Origin: Clostridia bacterium
GTDB lineage: Bacteria > Bacillota > Clostridia > Christensenellales > Borkfalkiaceae
Assembly (NCBI GenBank): GCA_017504065.1
Contig: JAFVRU010000157.1
Coordinates: 1 to 8,500 of the forward strand
Length of the DNA stretch: 8,500 bases
Direction: 5' to 3'
The first letter of the stretch is position 1, and every line of letters starts with the position of its first letter. The translations under genes were made by a program, and so were the position numbers. This document shows positions 7,601 to 8,500 of the stretch, piece after piece. A model generated the notes under the pieces. That model was not told the DNA's origin and searched no databases. It saw only the letters and a list, made by a program, of their open reading frames with translations.

Positions 7601-8500
7601 ACGCGATCGAGAAAGAAAACGTTATCGTTTTGGTAACCGAAACGGCGACTTTGTATTTCGATTTGAAAGCGGACAAGAGCTTCACCGTACGCGGTTTGGA
7701 ATACGGCGAATACGTGGTAATGAACAACAAAATGTTGACGGATTACTTCGTGATGCTGGACGGTTACGGCAAGGCTTCCGTTTACACGAAAGTAAGAAAT
7801 ACCGAAACGGGCGCATACGAACCTGTATACGTCGATGAAAACGGTACGTATACGCAAAACGGGAACGTATTCACGGTTACGTATCAAGACGACGACGATG
7901 AGATCAAACTCCCGGGTGAATTCGTATGGTACGTTGTGAGCAATCAAGAAATGCTCGTATTCGTAGTCGAACATGTGGAAGCGGCGAGAACGTACGTCAA
8001 CGATGCAGACTGGTCGGTAATTACGCTGGATAAACTCGGCAATGCGACGAAATATAACGAAAAAGGTGAAAAAGAAATCGGGTTGTACGTACTTGTTACG
8101 GAGAATCTCTTCTATTATCAAAACTCCGAAGGAACGGACGCAGGCGTTTATCATTACAACGTATTGACGGGCGTAGCGAAACATGTTTCCGACTTGGAAG
8201 CTCGCACGTACTACACGTCGGAGTTAGAATCCTTGCGGTTTACGCAATACGGGTTCGCGATCTTTGACGGCGCGACGCGCTACTATTACGATATGGACGG
8301 GAATAACGTCATCATCTATCGTCAAGATTTCAGCGACGCGAACGCGAACAAATACGGGTTCGTAGCGGAAGATTTCGGTGTATTCTCGGATGATTACGTA
8401 ACGTACGGCGGAAAGACGTATTATTATAACGACGGGTATGCGGTAGATTTCACCCGTGTAGAAGCTACGAAAGCAAAATATCCCGTTTTGGTGAAAGAAG
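4699..8500 (+). CDS. Very large InlB-repeat lipoprotein, 5' part (runs off the window)
   Basis: An exported lipoprotein of at least 1267 residues; no stop occurs in frame before the window ends. Residues 1-27 are a type II signal peptide (MKKGIKILLLAML start, lipobox I-S-G-C27), followed by a short K/S/G linker. Two InlB_B-type repeats follow: 35-100 (FELNGG, GYVFDGWY, YYAKW) and 103-172 (FNLDGG, FGAWF, LTAKY). Residues 174-243 (YTVELW start, HYFDR end) resemble the spacer modules often found between such repeats, and 246-334 is a longer InlB-like module (VRFDPN, GYCLVGW, LYGVW). From about 337 onward I recognise no family. The sequence is rich in Tyr, Thr, Asp and Gly, looks beta-rich and has a loose repeat around L-x-L-D-G-Y-G-x-A. 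No enzyme motif is evident. The gene has its own strong promoter and is probably highly expressed. A binding, adhesion or scaffolding role at the surface is inferred. The C-terminus, and any wall anchor, are not visible. Confidence 0.92.
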   Translation, partial: MKKGIKILLLAMLTALVSMTVVFISGCKKSGSGSLEFTFELNGGTGVEDVEVEQGEEVELPIPVYEGYVFDGWYTNAEFTGDPVTKVVVDGSATYYAKWAKGYKVNFNLDGGSLSTTYVYLKEGANVYDGVQAYVPTKAGVQFGAWFNGDAELAKNLRMPAEELSLTAKYKVPYTVELWGQNLAQTDYEKIGESIIGYEYAGVPFTSEQTLTGFKEIAHANSVTTKTISETTSENLFKHYFDRESYTVRFDPNYPDGSKSEVVPETVVYGTPVTIPSDYTSEGYCLVGWSMSANGEIVYGSDFLAKNLYNKDGADFEASTFVPERNTTLYGVWKQGAVDMFGSNDYIYLFDKAGDEIYLSRGSVFFKGEYDAEKQEFLFIGSDGKAKNPGKMLSDEMFIYIDANRQGTKTRFENGVGLIEKETVLVTDSNGISYFVEGEGGLNTESKGTYIIDKDGYYVATFTEGEKAGQTLTLFVSTYKEQPVFIVRNEAEYAMEELTMFGTYNGGVGSSTLYQIKLTGFGMAIMNQGMSSAVYYSTLEDGILTLKNTYGQVYLIARITEEMGSKGYAIYDEAFDKTYTTVAGGTLTLDGTYNATYTVNGTQFKGYYTTEQSIFGGTIVTLAKGNDTYKFLITSEKVDLGDGNTTTEYTVEEKHEKYAEYNYRNDENYWYAPMLVINNEVEGDAIVYGYTTNREYVEVSRGTYAETEKKDVYKYEAKTFANEDTLADVGTTPWDITTVTEFVFAIDTVTTSYKLYYWYSAVVGGEAQDFDVEYTSALGGKLTLVAGLAIYDEQGKFEIGAYETSGNMMRMAVGSGYLYFEFDAEAKTFLTLKHAPYMAYLLGTDGYARKDAGITFNGKVVDGKDVATYSVMETVAGERTQVDYEGTAMQTADITAFGRAVWQFTSNDGTISFKYIPLQMNSGSNVIAVYNEEYNGDYEADDGYLTLDGYGFMASFASSDGTTYTGVYAIEKENVIVLVTETATLYFDLKADKSFTVRGLEYGEYVVMNNKMLTDYFVMLDGYGKASVYTKVRNTETGAYEPVYVDENGTYTQNGNVFTVTYQDDDDEIKLPGEFVWYVVSNQEMLVFVVEHVEAARTYVNDADWSVITLDKLGNATKYNEKGEKEIGLYVLVTENLFYYQNSEGTDAGVYHYNVLTGVAKHVSDLEARTYYTSELESLRFTQYGFAIFDGATRYYYDMDGNNVIIYRQDFSDANANKYGFVAEDFGVFSDDYVTYGGKTYYYNDGYAVDFTRVEATKAKYPVLVKE
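4801..5700 (+). repeat. InlB_B-type beta-grasp modules in the large lipoprotein
   Basis: Four successive protein modules are seen: 4801-4998, 5005-5214, 5218-5427 and 5434-5700. The first two and the fourth show the Listeria-Bacteroides repeat signature, an opening F-x-L/P-N/D-G-G-like strand, a G-Y/F-x-F/L-x-G-W core and a closing L/Y-x-A/G-x-W/Y strand. The third is more like the YTVE...YYxR spacer modules that occur between such repeats. The copies are diverged in DNA sequence, so this is an old duplication. Confidence 0.75.
6241..8355 (+). repeat. Degenerate beta-rich repeat in the unassigned C-terminal region
   Basis: By eye, a motif of the form L-x-L-D-G-x-G-x-A, followed after 10-20 residues by G-x-Y, recurs in the large lipoprotein. 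Core positions are about residues 518 (KLTGFGMA), 589 (LTLDGTYNA), 784 (LTLVAGLA), 947 (LTLDGYGFMA), 1020 (VMLDGYGKA), 1110 (ITLDKLGNA) and 1181 (FTQYGFA). Neighbouring copies are 71-90 residues apart, and the two larger gaps (195 and 163) are close to two units. Similarity is low and no alignment was run. Confidence 0.45.

Overview
The window carries three genes in a row on the + strand and nothing convincing on the other strand. The two complete inter-gene gaps are about 100 bases each and hold Shine-Dalgarno sites. One holds a textbook sigma-A promoter (TTGACA, 18 bases, TATAAT, with an upstream TG), the other a weaker one. Strong AAAGGAGG-type ribosome sites, lipoprotein signal peptides with an S-G-C lipobox, BspA-type leucine-rich repeats and Listeria-Bacteroides (InlB_B) repeats together suggest a Gram-positive, Clostridia-like bacterium. 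Uncultured gut Clostridia are the likeliest source, but that placement is inference. Codon use is distinctive: ACG for Thr, TTG for Leu and GCG for Ala dominate, most strongly in the third gene.

Layout. Bases 2-1654 are the 3' part of a gene for a membrane-anchored von Willebrand factor A (VWA) protein. Its real start lies before the window. Bases 1655-1750 hold a probable promoter, a hairpin that abuts the ribosome site, and that site. Bases 1751-4591 encode a 946-residue lipoprotein with a fibronectin-III-like domain, about 27 BspA-type leucine-rich repeats and a C-terminal InlB-like module. Bases 4592-4698 hold the strong promoter and a short leader. From 4699 to the end of the window runs a very large lipoprotein gene that has no stop codon before 8500 (at least 1267 residues). 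It has InlB-type modules at the N-terminus, then more than 900 residues that I cannot assign to a family but that appear to contain a degenerate beta-rich repeat.

How they fit together. All three products should sit on the outer face of the cytoplasmic membrane: one through a C-terminal transmembrane helix, two through a lipidated cysteine. LRR_5 and InlB_B modules are common in adhesive or host-contact proteins, and VWA domains with an intact metal site bind protein ligands. A cell-surface or adhesion locus is therefore a reasonable inference, but each lipoprotein gene seems to have its own promoter, so this need not be one operon. I see no mobile element, CRISPR array, tRNA, rRNA or recognisable riboswitch. 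The most interesting parts are the unassigned C-terminal region of the third protein and the leader hairpin of the second gene.
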